Assembly (NCBI RefSeq): GCF_000443995.1 | Contig: NZ_AUMC01000008.1 | Span: forward strand, 124,001 to 188,000 | Length of the DNA stretch: 64,000 nt | Source of the DNA: Bacteriovorax sp. BAL6_X | GTDB taxonomy: Bacteria > Bdellovibrionota > Bacteriovoracia > Bacteriovoracales > Bacteriovoracaceae | Direction of reading: 5' to 3' | Shown here: positions 44,648-53,934 of the stretch, piece by piece | Layout: each line of letters opens with the position of its first letter | How positions within the stretch are numbered: the stretch's first letter is position 1 | Translations under genes and position numbers: made by a program | Notes under the pieces: generated by a model | What the model was told of the DNA's origin: nothing | Databases searched by the model: none | Seen by the model: only the letters and a program-made list of their open reading frames with translations

Positions 44648-46561
44648 TTATTTTAAGTAAGTATAGCTTTTGAGACAATCTTCATAGAAGTCTACAAGAG
44701 ACACACCATCACGAGGACGAATCCTTCCACGTGACACCTGACGATCAATATAGCGTTTTACTTTAAAGGCCATAAACTCAGGATTATACTGCATTGTTGA
44801 AAGAACCTGACGTGCAGAATTTCCTTCAACAGTCTCTTCAATATAAAATCCCTTTGGATCGTCACTATCTGCGTAGACGTGAACTTCATTAACTCGTCCA
44901 AAAAGGTTGTGCATATCACCCATAACATCCTGGTAGGCTCCTGTTAAGAAAATACCAATGCGATACTCCTCACCTTCATTTAGCTGATGAACTGCAATTG
45001 TCTTTTTAAACCCTTCATCAGGATCATAAAAGCGATCAATCTTCCCATCACTATCACATGTAATATCTGCAAGAGTTGATCTCTTAAGAGGTTTTTCGTT
45101 AAGACGTGTAAGTGGAACAACAGGTAGAACTTGTTCGATGGCCCAGCTGTCACATGCAGATTGAAACACAGAAAAGTTACATAAGTATTGGCCACTTAGG
45201 GTATTCTCAAGATCCTGCATTAGTTCCGATTGAAAATCTTCTTCAGGAACTAGAGAATTAATTTCTTTAAGAATACGCAGATGCATAGTCTCAATTTTCG
45301 CTCGTTCTTCAAGCTCAAGAATCCCAAGTTTAAAAGCATGAATTGAATCAGTCTTAATTTTCAAAGCATCATTATATGCTTCTTGCCAATTTTTTGTTTT
45401 TTCTAAAACTTCACCAACTTGTCTCATCTCAGTAACGAGATTATGTTCACCTGTTTCTTGCTTAGTTGAAAACTCAATCTTTGTGTTATCAATTTCACCA
45501 ATGATATTTGTGATAACGCAACTATGGTGTGCCGTGATTGCGCGTCCACTCTCAGTGATAATATGCGGGTGCTCGACACCTTCTAGATCACATACAGACT
45601 TTAGTCCGTAAACGATATCAGTAATATAGTCTGTAATTGAATAATTAATTGATGAATCGTTTGTTGAGTTTGTCCCATCGTAGTCAACACCAAGTCCACC
45701 ACCAACATCAAAATACTGCAGAGGAGCACCAATTTTTTGCATCTTACAATAGATTCGAGAGCCCTCTTCAATTGCTTCTTTAATTGAGCGGATATCAGTA
45801 ATTTGAGATCCAATATGGAAGTGAAAGAGCTTTAACATATCCAAGCGATCATGCTTTTTTAAGAACTCAATGGCCAAGATAATTTCAGAAGTCGTTAAAC
45901 CAAACTTCGCCTTATCTCCACCACTAGATTCCCATTTACCGCGGCCCTTAACAGACATGCGGCCTCGAATTCCAATAAATGGAATTACCCCATGCTCCTT
46001 ACCAAGCTCAACAAGCATGCGCAGTTCAGAGAATTTTTCAATAACGACAAATATCTTACGTCCTAGTTTTGCTCCAAGTATAGCAAGCTTTAGATAGTCA
46101 CGATCTTTGTAACCGTTTAAAACAGTAAGAGAGTCGGCGTTATTATTATAGGCAAGAGCAGAAAGAAGCTCAGGCTTAGATCCAGCTTCAAGTCCGTAAT
46201 TGTAGCGAGAGCCAGCATCAACAATTTCTTCAACGACTTCTCTCATTTGGTTTACCTTGACAGGGTAAACACCAAAAAATTTCCCGCGATAATCTTCATC
46301 ATCAATTACCTTTTGAAAGGTATTATTTAAAAGCTTTACTTGCGAGCGTAAAATATCATGGAAACGAATTACTAAAGGAAGTTGAATTCCTTGTTCTTTT
46401 GCTTCTTCAATAACGTCATTAATAACGATTCCAACATTCTTATTTGGATTTGGAGTCGCTTTAAGTTGTCCATTTTCTTCGATCTTAAAATAACCGTTAC
46501 TCCACTTACTTACGTTGTAGAGGCGATCAGAATCTTGAATTGTCCAAGTCTCATTTGTCAT
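44648..46561 (-). CDS. speA: Biosynthetic arginine decarboxylase
   Basis: 637 residues, usual for SpeA. Turns arginine into agmatine and CO2; PLP alanine-racemase-type fold. The PLP Lys lies in YPVKVNQMREVVEE; FHIGSQITDIRSIKEA, YFDVGGGLGVDYDG and ITESGRAITAHHS are characteristic. Near the C-terminus, a stretch with GAYQDVMGDMHNLFGRVNEVH completes the site. It begins 21 bp after agmatinase, so the order speB-speA is one transcript. Confidence 0.96.
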   Translation of the reverse strand: MTNETWTIQDSDRLYNVSKWSNGYFKIEENGQLKATPNPNKNVGIVINDVIEEAKEQGIQLPLVIRFHDILRSQVKLLNNTFQKVIDDEDYRGKFFGVYPVKVNQMREVVEEIVDAGSRYNYGLEAGSKPELLSALAYNNNADSLTVLNGYKDRDYLKLAILGAKLGRKIFVVIEKFSELRMLVELGKEHGVIPFIGIRGRMSVKGRGKWESSGGDKAKFGLTTSEIILAIEFLKKHDRLDMLKLFHFHIGSQITDIRSIKEAIEEGSRIYCKMQKIGAPLQYFDVGGGLGVDYDGTNSTNDSSINYSITDYITDIVYGLKSVCDLEGVEHPHIITESGRAITAHHSCVITNIIGEIDNTKIEFSTKQETGEHNLVTEMRQVGEVLEKTKNWQEAYNDALKIKTDSIHAFKLGILELEERAKIETMHLRILKEINSLVPEEDFQSELMQDLENTLSGQYLCNFSVFQSACDSWAIEQVLPVVPLTRLNEKPLKRSTLADITCDSDGKIDRFYDPDEGFKKTIAVHQLNEGEEYRIGIFLTGAYQDVMGDMHNLFGRVNEVHVYADSDDPKGFYIEETVEGNSARQVLSTMQYNPEFMAFKVKRYIDRQVSRGRIRPRDGVSLVDFYEDCLKSYTYLK

Positions 46562-46582
46562 TTCTTAAACTTCCTTTTCTTA

Positions 46583-47497
46583 CTAAGACTTCGTTTTGCT
46601 AGTTAAAAGTAGAATCATTTCCCTTACAACTTTTGCAGCAAAAACAGAACTATTCCCAGATGAGTCAATCTCAGGAGCTAGCTCAACAATATCACAACCT
46701 ACTATATTCTTTTCTAATAGGATTTTTACAAAACTAATAAATGAATGAAAGTCTTCTCCACCAGGCTCTGGTGTTCCAGTTCCAGGAAAGAAACTTGGAT
46801 CGAAGTAGTCCAAATCAAGTGTTAAGTATACCGGACGATTCGCCGGGATTGCACGAACTCGATCTAAGAACTCTGCACGCGATTTTGCAATAGTTCCATT
46901 CTCATTCATGTACTCATATTCTTCTTTTGTACCAGAGCGAATCCCATATTGAATAAGATTATGCTTTGGCCCAAAGTGATCAAGGCTTCGCTTGATAATT
47001 GAGGCATGTGAATAATGGTAACCAAGATATCCATCACGAAGATCAGCATGAGCATCAAGATGAATTAAAACAAGATCCTCAAAGTCTTGCAGGTACTTCT
47101 TAATTGGAGCATAAGAAATTGAATGCTCTCCACCAAGAGTCATAATTTTTATATCGTTTTCTTTTAAATTAATATGATCAAAATTCTCTTCGAAACAAGC
47201 AGTCGCAACCTTCCAACTCTCCTCTTGTTGATCTGCAACTGGAAGATTTCCAAGATCATAGAAAGTGCAATCTTCAGTTGAAAGATCAAGATATGGTGAA
47301 TAGGTTTCAATACCATCAGAAACTTCTCTTAAAGCATCTGGCCCTAAGCGTGTCCCCTTTCTAAAACATGCCGTTCCATCAAAACCAAAACCAACAAGGT
47401 TAACACTATGAGGTCTAACTTCGTCAGTAACAATTGCCATATCGTAAGGCGTATTTGGGGCCTCAAGCCCCGCTAATTTCCATAAGTTCTTTTCCAT
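46583..47497 (-). CDS. speB: Agmatinase (SpeB-like ureohydrolase)
   Basis: 304 residues. Cleaves agmatine to putrescine and urea. The binuclear Mn site is visible: GGEHSI, HLDAHADLRDGY, and LTLDLDYFDPSFFPGTGTPEPGG. The last matches the agmatinase/arginase signature. Placed directly upstream of speA; with speD and speE it completes a route from arginine to spermidine. Substrate is inferred from context; related enzymes use guanidinobutyrate or arginine. Confidence 0.92.
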   Translation of the reverse strand: MEKNLWKLAGLEAPNTPYDMAIVTDEVRPHSVNLVGFGFDGTACFRKGTRLGPDALREVSDGIETYSPYLDLSTEDCTFYDLGNLPVADQQEESWKVATACFEENFDHINLKENDIKIMTLGGEHSISYAPIKKYLQDFEDLVLIHLDAHADLRDGYLGYHYSHASIIKRSLDHFGPKHNLIQYGIRSGTKEEYEYMNENGTIAKSRAEFLDRVRAIPANRPVYLTLDLDYFDPSFFPGTGTPEPGGEDFHSFISFVKILLEKNIVGCDIVELAPEIDSSGNSSVFAAKVVREMILLLTSKTKS

Positions 47498-47600
47498 AGG
47501 CTACTAATAAATCCTAATGGAATTTGAGTCAATTTAAATTGATATGAAAGTGTAAAAAAGTGGCCGAGATTTGCTTTTAAGTCACTAAAATGACTAAACT

Positions 47601-48743
47601 TTAATCAATCTGGTTCTTTCTTGCCGTAACCTCAGTTCGAGTCATTGGTGCATGAAAAACTGCGAAGTCAATTGACTCACGAAACATCTTCCAATACTTC
47701 TTATGATTGCGATTATCACTTGAAGGCAGCTCTAGCGTATAGGTAGGAATCTTTCTCTCATTTCCAGCAAAATTTCCTAAACTTCCAGGAAAGAAAGGAT
47801 AGTTCTTCACACGATACCCATTGGCCTTCTTACTCATTGTATTAAGAAGTTCTTCGGCCTTTAGCGCAAGGCCATCTTCTTCATGTATATGATTAGAAAC
47901 GACCGGGCCATCATAATCAAGAATCGTTAATGGGGCGTGAACTGTAATAATCTTATTTGGATTATAACGAGAGATAATATTCACTTGAAAGATCGTCTCT
48001 TGTTCTGAGTTTGCAACTTTACCAGGGTACCTACGCTTGGCCGCTCCGTAACGAGTTTTCCATAGGTGGAGGGCCTTCTTATCCCAGTCCTTAGTTGGAA
48101 AGTTTCTATTTGGATCAATTCCACGCGAGTTTGTTCTAGTAGGTCTTCTCTTAAAGAATGAGTCAGGAGAGACAATTGGGGCAACAGCAACGAGATTATT
48201 TTTTAACTTCTTTTGCCCTTCAATTGTAGCAACCTCGTGATAAAGGTGGTGTAAAATATCAAAGCAAAATTTGATCGGTGTAATTTCATCACCATGAACA
48301 CCACATAGAACTAAGGTCATATTCTTAGGCTCTTGTTTATGTTCTTCCTCGTCTCCAAAGACTGTCCACATAATCGGTCGTCCTTGATGTGTGTCTCTCA
48401 CATGAATCCACTTATACGAGTCACAATGAGACTCTCCCCATCCGTACTTTTTAAATTTCTTATCGATATCACCACAAAATGATTTTACGCGCTTTGTATT
48501 TTCAACAGTTGAAAACTCATTCTTATGAGAATGATCAGTAAAGCCTAAATCATCACTAGTTATGGCCTTCTTAGGTTGCTCAATTTTTTTTCTTGCGACT
48601 TCAGCTTGCTTGGCCACTTCTGGGGCCTTTGAAACGGCATTTCCGTCTTGGTCACTATTGATAAGCTCAACACCAGAACAAGAAAGTAAAACGATAATTA
48701 AAGAGAATAAAGTTGTATAATTAAATATTGATAATCGATTCAT
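47601..48743 (-). CDS. M14 zinc carboxypeptidase lipoprotein, MpaA-like
   Basis: About 380 residues. Lipoprotein signal MNRLSIFNYTTLFSLIIVLLSC. I start at the ATG that gives the neatest signal (48743); ATG 48752 and TTG 48761 are in frame too. Zinc ligands His and Glu are in LCGVHGDEITP, the arginine/Asn substrate pocket in DPNRNFP, the third ligand in TVHAPL, and the catalytic Glu in YTLELPSS. Closest in style to murein-peptide amidase MpaA. It would act in the periplasm or outer membrane on peptidoglycan peptides; inferred. Divergent from an ATP-grasp gene. Confidence 0.84.
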   Translation of the reverse strand: MNRLSIFNYTTLFSLIIVLLSCSGVELINSDQDGNAVSKAPEVAKQAEVARKKIEQPKKAITSDDLGFTDHSHKNEFSTVENTKRVKSFCGDIDKKFKKYGWGESHCDSYKWIHVRDTHQGRPIMWTVFGDEEEHKQEPKNMTLVLCGVHGDEITPIKFCFDILHHLYHEVATIEGQKKLKNNLVAVAPIVSPDSFFKRRPTRTNSRGIDPNRNFPTKDWDKKALHLWKTRYGAAKRRYPGKVANSEQETIFQVNIISRYNPNKIITVHAPLTILDYDGPVVSNHIHEEDGLALKAEELLNTMSKKANGYRVKNYPFFPGSLGNFAGNERKIPTYTLELPSSDNRNHKKYWKMFRESIDFAVFHAPMTRTEVTARKNQID

Positions 48744-48830
48744 AGCTACCATTAAGGCCAAATTAATATAGTGTTATAATATCATATATAATTTATAGAT
48801 ATTCAATATTTTAGTGAGATATTACGCAAT

Positions 48831-49694
48831 ATGAAAAGCCAAAACTTACTCATTTTAACAACCAACCCGAGGCTTTATGCCTGTATACAACTCGAAGCAG
48901 CGTTCAATGAAGCGACTCATTCGTGCCGTTTCTCTGATCCATACTCCGTTAGTAACGAGGACATGGCCTGGGCCGATGTTGTGATCAATCGTAACACAGG
49001 CCTTAACTATAATGATGATGACCTTGAAAATATGGCCATACTCGAGCAAAAAAAAATGATTAATCCTGTTACTTGTTCACGTGTACTAAGAGATAAGTTC
49101 CTACAGTGGCTACACTTCAAAGAAATTCTTGAACCGTCACAGGTAATTGAAACTTATTTACTTAAACAAGAACCTATCTATGCAGGAAAGCAAAACAAAT
49201 GGGTTTTCAAAACAACACGTGGTCAACAGGCCAAAGGGGTCTACCCATCAACTAATATCATTCAGGATCGAAGGGACTTAATTGATAAAGGTGATCTCAA
49301 CTATATCATCCAGCCCTATGTTGAATTAAAATCTGAATGGCGTGTTCTATTATTTAAGGGCCTATCTTCAAATAGAATTAAGAAACTCATTATTAGAAAG
49401 TCACCGAAGAATACACAAAACGAATTTCATATTCTTAATTTTGCTTCTAGTAGTTGTGAGATGATTGAAGAAGATAAAACCCCACGACAGGTACTTTCTA
49501 TCACAGATACTATTGTCAATGAGCTTGATTTCTACTTTATCAGCGTTGATATCTTAGAAGAAGAACGAGGCGGTTTTCGTCTAATCGAGGTTAATGGTTG
49601 TCCAGGAATGGCCCAAAGCGACGAGCTAATCCTCGCCTCAAAGCATCAATTAACTATGGCCCAATTATTCACAAAGAGAGTTATAAATAGCTGA
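48831..49694 (+). CDS. RimK-like ATP-grasp ligase
   Basis: 287 residues. ATP-grasp features: KWVFKTTRGQQAKGVYPS (nucleotide loop), the IIQPYVELKSEWRVLLF strand, and FRLIEVNGCPGMAQSDE (metal ligands). A RimK-type enzyme joins an amino acid to a peptide or protein by an acyl phosphate. Its substrate is unknown. It is divergent from the M14 peptidase with about 90 bp between, so both may share control: one makes and the other breaks a peptide bond. Confidence 0.82.
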   Translation: MKSQNLLILTTNPRLYACIQLEAAFNEATHSCRFSDPYSVSNEDMAWADVVINRNTGLNYNDDDLENMAILEQKKMINPVTCSRVLRDKFLQWLHFKEILEPSQVIETYLLKQEPIYAGKQNKWVFKTTRGQQAKGVYPSTNIIQDRRDLIDKGDLNYIIQPYVELKSEWRVLLFKGLSSNRIKKLIIRKSPKNTQNEFHILNFASSSCEMIEEDKTPRQVLSITDTIVNELDFYFISVDILEEERGGFRLIEVNGCPGMAQSDELILASKHQLTMAQLFTKRVINS

Positions 49695-49790
49695 AATTCC
49701 ATTTTAGCGGTCAAATATATTTATCATACCTCAATTTTTTGTTTGATTATTAAAACTTTTGACGATAAGATCAAATGAGGAGTTAAGTTA

Positions 49791-50015
49791 ATGTATATTT
49801 GTATATGTAACGCCATTACACAAGATATGCTCGATAATGCAATCAAGCAGGGTCAGACAGAGAAAGAGGTTATCAATAGCCTTGGTATCGGAAATTCATG
49901 CGGTGTTTGCTTACTAGAACAAGTTTCTTCTGGCCTTGCTAAGAAGAATCTAAAAGCTAATCAGAAAGAGCAGTCCAGTGAAGTTAAGAATAACTTAAGT
50001 CCAGTCAAAAAATAA
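49791..50015 (+). CDS. bfd: Bacterioferritin-associated ferredoxin
   Basis: 74 residues. Four Cys in the Bfd pattern (CICNA near the start, and SCGVC about 30 residues later) bind a [2Fe-2S] cluster. Bfd gives electrons to bacterioferritin to release iron. A Lys/Gln/Ser-rich tail of about 20 residues extends past the usual end. Strong AGGAG before the ATG. Bfr starts 67 bp downstream. Confidence 0.93.
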   Translation: MYICICNAITQDMLDNAIKQGQTEKEVINSLGIGNSCGVCLLEQVSSGLAKKNLKANQKEQSSEVKNNLSPVKK

Positions 50016-50082
50016 AATCCTTGAAACACATCCCAATCTTCTATAGCATTAATCCATAATTAATTATTGAAAGGGATTAATC

Positions 50083-50565
50083 ATGAAAGGTGATCAAGAC
50101 GTAATCAAAGCATTAAATAATGTTCTTACAAAAGAATTAACGGCCATTAACCAATACTTTCTTCATGCAAGAATGCTTGAAGACTGGGGACTCGATAAGA
50201 TCGGCCACCTTGAGTACAAAGCAAGTATTGATGAGATGAAATACGCTGATGAAGTTATTAAGAGAATTCTCTTCTTGGAAGGACTACCTAATCTTCAAAA
50301 GCTTGAGAGAATCAGAATTGGTCAGAATGTAAAAGAAATCATCGAAGCAGACCTTGAAACAGAAGCTGAAACTGTACCATTATTAAAAGAAGCAATCGAG
50401 CTTTGCGAAAGTAAACAAGATTATGTTTCTCGTGATCTTTTATCTAAGATCCTTGACTCAGAAGAAGAGCATGTCGACTGGCTAGAGACTCAACTTTCAC
50501 TTATTGAAAAGGTTGGTATTGAAAATTACATGCAATCTCAAATTGAAATGAAAACAGGACACTAG
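50083..50565 (+). CDS. bfr: Bacterioferritin
   Basis: 160 residues, usual length. Four-helix bundle with di-iron ligands (Glu18 in LTKELTAINQYF, Glu51 and the haem-ligand Met52 in SIDEMKYADEVIKRILFLEG, and LDSEEEHVDWLETQL). Stores iron as a mineral in the cytoplasm and binds haem between subunits. Follows bfd; the ferrochelatase fusion converges from the other side. Confidence 0.96.
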   Translation: MKGDQDVIKALNNVLTKELTAINQYFLHARMLEDWGLDKIGHLEYKASIDEMKYADEVIKRILFLEGLPNLQKLERIRIGQNVKEIIEADLETEAETVPLLKEAIELCESKQDYVSRDLLSKILDSEEEHVDWLETQLSLIEKVGIENYMQSQIEMKTGH

Positions 50566-50576
50566 TCCAAAATGAT

Positions 50577-50607
50577 AAAAGCCTCGCTTAGCGAGGCTTT
50601 TTTTTTA
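50577..50607. terminator. Rho-independent terminator between bfr and the hemH fusion
   Basis: AAAAGCCTCGC-TTA-GCGAGGCTTTTTTTTT, a 7-bp stem with a long T tract on the plus strand. Confidence 0.92.
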
Positions 50608-50610
50608 TCC

Positions 50611-50642
50611 GTATGTCTGCGAGAGGCAGGGCCGCAGCAGAC
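50611..50642. repeat. Dispersed 32-bp repeat, copy 2
   Basis: GTATGTCTGCGAGAGGCAGG ... AGCAGAC, matching 7509-7541 with one base deleted and one changed. It lies just behind a terminator and touches the stop codon of the ferrochelatase fusion. Confidence 0.75.
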
Positions 50643-53074
50643 TATACATTTGTTTCTTGCGGTTTTGGAAGTCTCGCAATCATAAGAATTGGAATAATTA
50701 AGAAGATACTTCCAAGATAATATGGAGCCGCAGAACTGTAGCGCCAGTAAACAAGAGAGGCTACGATTGGCCCAATAACTCTTGCTAGTGCTCCAAGGGA
50801 TCTAAAGACACCAATGACATGCCCCTGGCTTTGTGCCGGTGAATACATTGAAACAAGTGAAGTTAGACATGGGATAACTAGTGACGATCCTACAGCTAAG
50901 AAAAATAGACCACCGTAAACAAGCCAAGAAGATTCGGCCAGGCCAATTAGAACAAGACCTGGAATAATTGTCACAAGACCTTGAAGCGCCATACGCTTCT
51001 CACCTACTGTATGGGCCTTACGACGAACATATCCACCTTGAACAAGTGCTAAGATAAGACCGATAAAGATAAACATATAAGCGTTATCCATCGATGAGTA
51101 GCTTAGCCTTTCCGCCGCTAAGAATGTTAAAGTAAATTCCATCCCACTAAATGCTAGTAGAAATAAGAAGTAACCAAAGTTTGTTAGGTTAACACCTTTA
51201 TATGGAAGTGGCCTGAAAAGTGTAATCGGATTTGCACTTCTCTCACTCTCATGCTTTCCACGCTTAGCTTCAGGAAGAGTTTCATCAAATTTATTAAATA
51301 AGTTGATTAAGTTAAATAGTGAAAGAACACCAGCTACTATTGCGGCCATTGAAAATGGGTTCACGCCGTAATCAGCAAGCACTGGGTAAATCTTAGTTAG
51401 ATCAAATAGTGAAAGAATCCCACCCATTGCTGGCCCAATTATGAAACCTAGAGCGAAGGCAATACCAATCGTTGCCATCCCTTTTGAACGGTTCTTCTTT
51501 GTTGTCACATCGGCCACAACAGCTGTTGCTGTCGAGATATTCCCCCCCATGATCCCACCAATGAAGCGAGCAATAATTAGGATTGTAAAATTACCGGCAA
51601 CTGCCCACAGGACATAACTTATAAATAGTCCAAAGACTGAAACGAGAAGTACCGGCTTTCTTCCAATGCGATCTGAAATTGTTCCCCAAATTGGTGCTGC
51701 AACAAATTGTAATAGTGAATAAAGTGCACCAAGCGCACCACCAAAGAGTACGATAGCAGAGAAATTACTTGCTCCTCCAGCTTGAGTTAGCGTATCGATT
51801 GAACCAAAGATCGCTTTTAAGAAAACATTATCAGCATCAACAGTTAAGTAATACTTAGCAAGTGCTGGAAATAGTGGGAAGATAATTGAGAATCCCACAA
51901 GATCTAAAAATAAAGTTAAAAAGACGATCTTAAGCGACTTCTTAGCATTATCACTTAATGGCTCCGATTCCATTGTTTGCTTTGGCATATCCATGTATTT
52001 TTCCTCTTCTAATTGATATTCTATTTTTTCGACATCTTTTGGGTTCTCACAAAGTGTTTCAACATAGTCAGCAAAACCTTTGGCCCAATTTTCGTCATCA
52101 TTCAAACACGCAATAGCGTGAATATGAGTTCCAAACTCTTCAACTTCTTCTTGCAGCTCCGTTCCAATCTCATCAATTGTTTCTAAACAATCTGCAACGA
52201 AGGCCGGGCAATAAACAGCAATATTCTTTGCGCCACCCTTTGCAAGATTCACAGTGTATTCATCTGTATATGGGGTTAGCCACTCCTCACTTCCAAAGCG
52301 AGATTGGTAAGTCATGTGAATTTTTTCAGGATCAATGCCAACCACCCCTTGCTTGATAAACTCGAAAGTTTCAAAGCAGTGCTGATAGTATGGATCCTTC
52401 TTATAAATAACTCTCCTCTTTGGAATACCATGGAAGGAGATCACTAACTCATCAATATTCTCATTAGCAAGCTTCTCATTAATCTTCTCAATTGAGTTAT
52501 CAATAAAAGCATGGAGACGGTGAAAATTTGTAATCACCTCAAAGTTTGGAATTCTGACTTTTGTCTCTAAAAGTTTTCCAAAGAAGTCAATTCCACTTGC
52601 AATTGTTGATTCTGAATATTGTGGAAACATAGGAATCACGATTAGCTTTTGAGCAGGATCTTTTCTCTCATCAAGCTCCCTTTCCCACTTCGCATAAACG
52701 TCAGCAACCTTTGGCCCACAAAGTAAGAAAGCATGCTCAACTTCAATATGCTCAGGAGTTAGCTCATTTACTCGATGAGTAAACTCACGAGTAATTCTCG
52801 TTAATGGAAATTCACTTCCTTCCCAAATTCTTTTATATAATGCTGCTGACCTTTTAGGTCTAAACGGGAGAACAAAGAGGTTTAAAATTATTTTCCAGAC
52901 CCTAGGATCAATGTCGACGACTCTTGGATCGGCCAAAAACTCCCTTAAGTATTTACGCACATCCGATGTCGATGGAGACTCAGGAGAACCAAGTTGAACA
53001 AGAACAACCTTAGTAACCTTGTGTCCATCTTTTTTACCAACTGGAAATGTTAAATGATCATGACGCATTGCCAT
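50642..53074 (-). CDS. hemH: Ferrochelatase fused to an MFS transporter
   Basis: 810 residues in one open frame. Residues about 20-345 are a full ferrochelatase: VVLVQLGSPESP at the start, catalytic His215 in ISFHGIPKR, SRFGSEEWLTPY, and Glu298 in CLETIDEIG. It inserts ferrous iron into protoporphyrin. Residues about 380-810 are a 12-helix MFS transporter of the TetA/MdtG type, with GTISDRIGRKPVLL in loop 2-3. An acidic linker joins them. Met361 (51994) has AGAGGA upstream, so the transporter may also be made alone. The fusion is new to me; haem or porphyrin transport coupled to synthesis is inferred. Confidence 0.93.
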   Translation of the reverse strand: MAMRHDHLTFPVGKKDGHKVTKVVLVQLGSPESPSTSDVRKYLREFLADPRVVDIDPRVWKIILNLFVLPFRPKRSAALYKRIWEGSEFPLTRITREFTHRVNELTPEHIEVEHAFLLCGPKVADVYAKWERELDERKDPAQKLIVIPMFPQYSESTIASGIDFFGKLLETKVRIPNFEVITNFHRLHAFIDNSIEKINEKLANENIDELVISFHGIPKRRVIYKKDPYYQHCFETFEFIKQGVVGIDPEKIHMTYQSRFGSEEWLTPYTDEYTVNLAKGGAKNIAVYCPAFVADCLETIDEIGTELQEEVEEFGTHIHAIACLNDDENWAKGFADYVETLCENPKDVEKIEYQLEEEKYMDMPKQTMESEPLSDNAKKSLKIVFLTLFLDLVGFSIIFPLFPALAKYYLTVDADNVFLKAIFGSIDTLTQAGGASNFSAIVLFGGALGALYSLLQFVAAPIWGTISDRIGRKPVLLVSVFGLFISYVLWAVAGNFTILIIARFIGGIMGGNISTATAVVADVTTKKNRSKGMATIGIAFALGFIIGPAMGGILSLFDLTKIYPVLADYGVNPFSMAAIVAGVLSLFNLINLFNKFDETLPEAKRGKHESERSANPITLFRPLPYKGVNLTNFGYFLFLLAFSGMEFTLTFLAAERLSYSSMDNAYMFIFIGLILALVQGGYVRRKAHTVGEKRMALQGLVTIIPGLVLIGLAESSWLVYGGLFFLAVGSSLVIPCLTSLVSMYSPAQSQGHVIGVFRSLGALARVIGPIVASLVYWRYSSAAPYYLGSIFLIIPILMIARLPKPQETNV

Positions 53075-53138
53075 TGTTCCTTGATAATGTTAAATTAAGT
53101 AAATATAACCTATCAAAATAATTCAAGAGAGTCGATAA

Positions 53139-53702
53139 ATGTCAGCATCGAAAAAATCTATTAAACAAACGAAAACAAAGTCGAAAGCAAAGCAATCACC
53201 GAAAGGAAGAAATGTAAAAGAACTAGATGCATTTGCACTAGGTTCAGCAAATACAGAGTATCCAGATACTTATGCTCCAGATGTACTAGAGGCCTTTGAC
53301 AACAAGAACCCAGGAAGTGACGCTTGGACAACATTTGTGTGTACAGAGTTCACATCCCTATGCCCAAAAACAGGCCAGCCTGACTTTGCTCGTATCTACA
53401 TTAATTATATTGCAGATAAGAAGATGGTTGAGTCTAAGTCTTTAAAGCTATATCTATTTAGTTTTAGGAACCACGGTGACTTCCACGAAGATTGTGTGCA
53501 AAAAATTTGTGACGATTTAACAAAGCTTATGAAGCCAAAATACGTTGAAGTTATTGGTGAATTCACACCAAGAGGTGGGATTTGTATCTATCCATATGCC
53601 TCAAATTCCAACAATAAGAAGATTTATAAGGATATTCGTGCAAAAAGATTTAGCGAATATGCTCCAGGTAAGTATACAATGGACTTATCTAAAATTTATT
53701 AA
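53139..53702 (+). CDS. queF: NADPH-dependent 7-cyano-7-deazaguanine reductase
   Basis: 187 residues. Reduces preQ0 to preQ1 for queuosine in tRNA. Signatures: FTSLCPKTGQPDFARIYINY with the catalytic Cys and Asp, VESKSLKLYLFSFRNHGDFHE, and GEFTPRGGICIYPY. It has an extra N-terminal Lys/Ser-rich region (about 35 residues). No queC, D or E is near. Confidence 0.95.
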   Translation: MSASKKSIKQTKTKSKAKQSPKGRNVKELDAFALGSANTEYPDTYAPDVLEAFDNKNPGSDAWTTFVCTEFTSLCPKTGQPDFARIYINYIADKKMVESKSLKLYLFSFRNHGDFHEDCVQKICDDLTKLMKPKYVEVIGEFTPRGGICIYPYASNSNNKKIYKDIRAKRFSEYAPGKYTMDLSKIY

Positions 53703-53724
53703 TTTAGCTTGAAATGAGGAAAAT

Positions 53725-53931
53725 ATGAGCCTTGGAATTACAGAAAGTTTAATTATCCTAGCTATCATTATTCTACTTTTTGGAGGGAAGAAGCTTCCAG
53801 AACTTGGTAAGTCTCTAGGAAAGGCCATTACAGGCTTTAAACATGGACTTAAAGAAGAAGATCAGCAGGACAATACCAATACTGCCAGCAAAATCGAAGA
53901 CCAATCAAAGAACGAAAATAAGAATAGCTAG
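53725..53931 (+). CDS. tatA: Twin-arginine translocase subunit TatA/E
   Basis: 68 residues. N-terminal membrane helix (SLIILAIIILLFGGKKLPELG), then an amphipathic helix (KSLGKAITGFKHGL) and a polar tail, all typical of TatA. TatA forms the pore for folded proteins with twin-Arg signals. TatB and TatC are not next to it. Begins 22 bp after queF, with GAGGA before the ATG. Confidence 0.94.
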   Translation: MSLGITESLIILAIIILLFGGKKLPELGKSLGKAITGFKHGLKEEDQQDNTNTASKIEDQSKNENKNS

Positions 53932-53934
53932 TTT

